A DNA stretch of 5,256 bases from the NCBI GenBank assembly GCA_023251595.1, contig JAHEYM010000316.1, positions 1 to 5,256 on the forward strand, written 5' to 3'. The DNA comes from Bacteroidota bacterium. GTDB lineage: Bacteria > Bacteroidota > Bacteroidia > AKYH767-A > JABDAW01. Made by a program: the position numbers and the translations under genes. Of this stretch, positions 3,967 through 5,256 are shown piece by piece (position 1 is the first letter of the stretch; every line of letters begins with the position of its first letter). Below the pieces are notes generated by a model. That model was given only the letters and a program-made list of their open reading frames with translations, was not told where the DNA came from and ran no database searches.

Positions 3967-5256
3967 ATGGGATTAATCTCAGACATCAGAGCCAGACAGA
4001 TCCTCGATTCCAGAGGAAATCCAACTATTGAAGTAGATGTTTACTCTGACTCAGGAGTCATCGGAAGAGCTGCTGTGCCTTCCGGTGCTTCAACAGGCGC
4101 TCATGAAGCCGTTGAATTGCGCGACGGTGATAAAAATTATTACTTGGGAAAGGGGGTTAATCGTGCAGTGAATAATGTCAACAAAGCGATCGCCGAAGAG
4201 TTGCGGGGATCCCCTGTCTCTGAGCAACTATTGATAGATAATGCATTGATCGCTCTCGATGGGAAATCTGATAAATCAAATCTCGGTGCAAACGCTATTT
4301 TGGGTGTCTCCCTTGCCTGTGCAAGAGCCGCGTCGTTGGAAGTAGGAGTACCGTTTTATCGATATGTCGGAGGGGTTTCTGCGAATCTTTTACCGGTTCC
4401 ATTTATGAACATTCTCAATGGTGGTTCTCACGCGGATAACAGCATCGACATTCAGGAGTTCATGATAGTGCCTGCGGGGGCTTCGAGTTTTGCCGAATCG
4501 CTCCGTATGGGCTCAGAAATTTTTCACCATCTCAAAGCGGTTCTGAAAAAACGCGGTATGTCTACAAATGTCGGTGATGAAGGTGGATTCGCACCCAACC
4601 TGAAATCTAATGACGAAGCCATTGAAGTTGTTCTGATGGCGATTGAAGCTGCCGGTTACAAAGCAGGAGAGCAGGTCTTCATAGCACTTGATGCCGCCGC
4701 CTCTGAATTTTATGATGCCAAAACCGGTCGCTATATTTTTTCAAAATCGACAAAAGAAGAAATGACTTCATCTCAACTCGTTCAATTCTGGAGTAAATGG
4801 AGTGCGCAATATCCGATTATTTCGATTGAAGATGGTCTTGCTGAAGACGATTGGGATGGTTGGAAAGAAATGACGGACATGATAGGCGGTAAAATTCAAA
4901 TCGTTGGTGACGATCTTTTTGTGACCAATCCGTTGAGACTCCAGAAAGGTATTGATCGTGGTATTGCGAATTCAATTCTTGTCAAAGTAAATCAAATCGG
5001 GACTCTTAGTGAAACGATCGAGACTGTGAAACTCGCTACCCGCAATGGTTATACTTCAATCATGAGTCATCGCTCCGGTGAAACGGAAGATACGACAATC
5101 GCAGATCTGGCGGTGGCATTGAATTGCGGAATGATAAAAACAGGCTCGGCTTCAAGAACAGACAGAATCGCCAAATACAACCAACTTCTCCGAATAGAAG
5201 AAGCATTGGGTGAGGCGGCTGCTTTTCCCGGACTAAACAATAAATTCATTCGAAAC
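3967..5256 (+). CDS. eno: Enolase (phosphopyruvate hydratase), 3' end cut by window
   Basis: Enolase converts 2-phosphoglycerate to phosphoenolpyruvate in glycolysis and the reverse in gluconeogenesis; it is a cytosolic Mg-dependent enzyme. From the ATG, 430 codons run open to the last base, so the family length is essentially reached and only the final codon or few plus the stop are missing. The N-terminal domain has ILDSRGNPTIEVDV (about 12-25) and the mobile loop PSGASTGAHEAVELRDGD (38-55). The barrel domain contains HADNSIDIQEFMI (E164), GDEGGFAPNL (E205, general acid/base), LDAAASEF (metal ligand D242), SIEDGLAEDDW (E288), VGDDLFVTNP (D315), LVKVNQIGTL (catalytic K340), SHRSGETEDT (H368) and KTGSASRTDR (K391). 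Every catalytic and metal-binding residue is present. LDAAAS in place of the commoner LDVAAS is a minor variant. The promoter-like TACTTTTG upstream suggests eno has its own transcript, divergent from the TPR gene. Confidence 0.97.
   Translation, partial: MGLISDIRARQILDSRGNPTIEVDVYSDSGVIGRAAVPSGASTGAHEAVELRDGDKNYYLGKGVNRAVNNVNKAIAEELRGSPVSEQLLIDNALIALDGKSDKSNLGANAILGVSLACARAASLEVGVPFYRYVGGVSANLLPVPFMNILNGGSHADNSIDIQEFMIVPAGASSFAESLRMGSEIFHHLKAVLKKRGMSTNVGDEGGFAPNLKSNDEAIEVVLMAIEAAGYKAGEQVFIALDAAASEFYDAKTGRYIFSKSTKEEMTSSQLVQFWSKWSAQYPIISIEDGLAEDDWDGWKEMTDMIGGKIQIVGDDLFVTNPLRLQKGIDRGIANSILVKVNQIGTLSETIETVKLATRNGYTSIMSHRSGETEDTTIADLAVALNCGMIKTGSASRTDRIAKYNQLLRIEEALGEAAAFPGLNNKFIRN

Noticed and set aside
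5067..5249. Minus-strand 60-codon frame inside eno
   Set aside because: It is antisense to highly conserved enolase motifs (SHRSGETEDT, KTGSASRTDR).

Overview
The window looks like a chromosomal segment from a member of the Bacteroidota. The evidence is an AT-rich composition, intergenic TAnnTTTG-type -7 promoter elements (one with a TTTG -33 element exactly 20 nt upstream), start codons preceded by A-rich leaders rather than strong Shine-Dalgarno sites, a Bacteroidota-style carA product, a C-terminal motif typical of Bacteroidota TPR lipoproteins and secreted proteins, and CGCAAAG-type intergenic repeats. No genus can be assigned from the sequence alone.

Layout from left to right: (1) Bases 1-128 hold a likely leftward promoter and possibly the first codons of a divergent gene. 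(2) Bases 129-693 hold a DUF433 antitoxin gene that is intact, overlapping by 4 nt a DUF5615 (PIN-like) toxin gene broken by an in-frame TAG and a 1-nt frameshift. (3) Bases 694-890 hold no recognisable gene. (4) Bases 891-1073 (minus strand) encode a 60-aa orphan antitoxin-like protein with a well-formed Bacteroidota promoter but no recognisable toxin. (5) Bases 1133-1256 are a mosaic of three different short repeats leading into the carA promoter. (6) carA (1296-2402) encodes the glutaminase subunit of carbamoyl-phosphate synthase. (7) Only 18 nt downstream lies an intact type II toxin-antitoxin pair (2421-2965), with a GTGA overlap between antitoxin and RelE/ParE-family toxin. (8) A convergent TPR-repeat protein with a signal peptide (3006-3821) has a 5' end that runs through a CGCAAAG inverted repeat. 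(9) Divergent from it, eno (enolase) fills the right edge with 430 codons and is cut just before its stop codon.

Functionally there are two housekeeping genes, pyrimidine/arginine precursor synthesis (carA) and glycolysis (eno), with accessory material packed around and between them: one intact toxin-antitoxin module, one module whose toxin is dead, and one orphan antitoxin. From memory, carA and eno are close neighbours in many Flavobacteriia, so the toxin-antitoxin pair and the TPR gene may be later additions. I did not find a clearly new multi-gene system. The points most worth checking are the decayed and orphan toxin-antitoxin loci, the repeat that forms the N-terminus of the TPR gene, and the repeat mosaic that overlaps the carA promoter.
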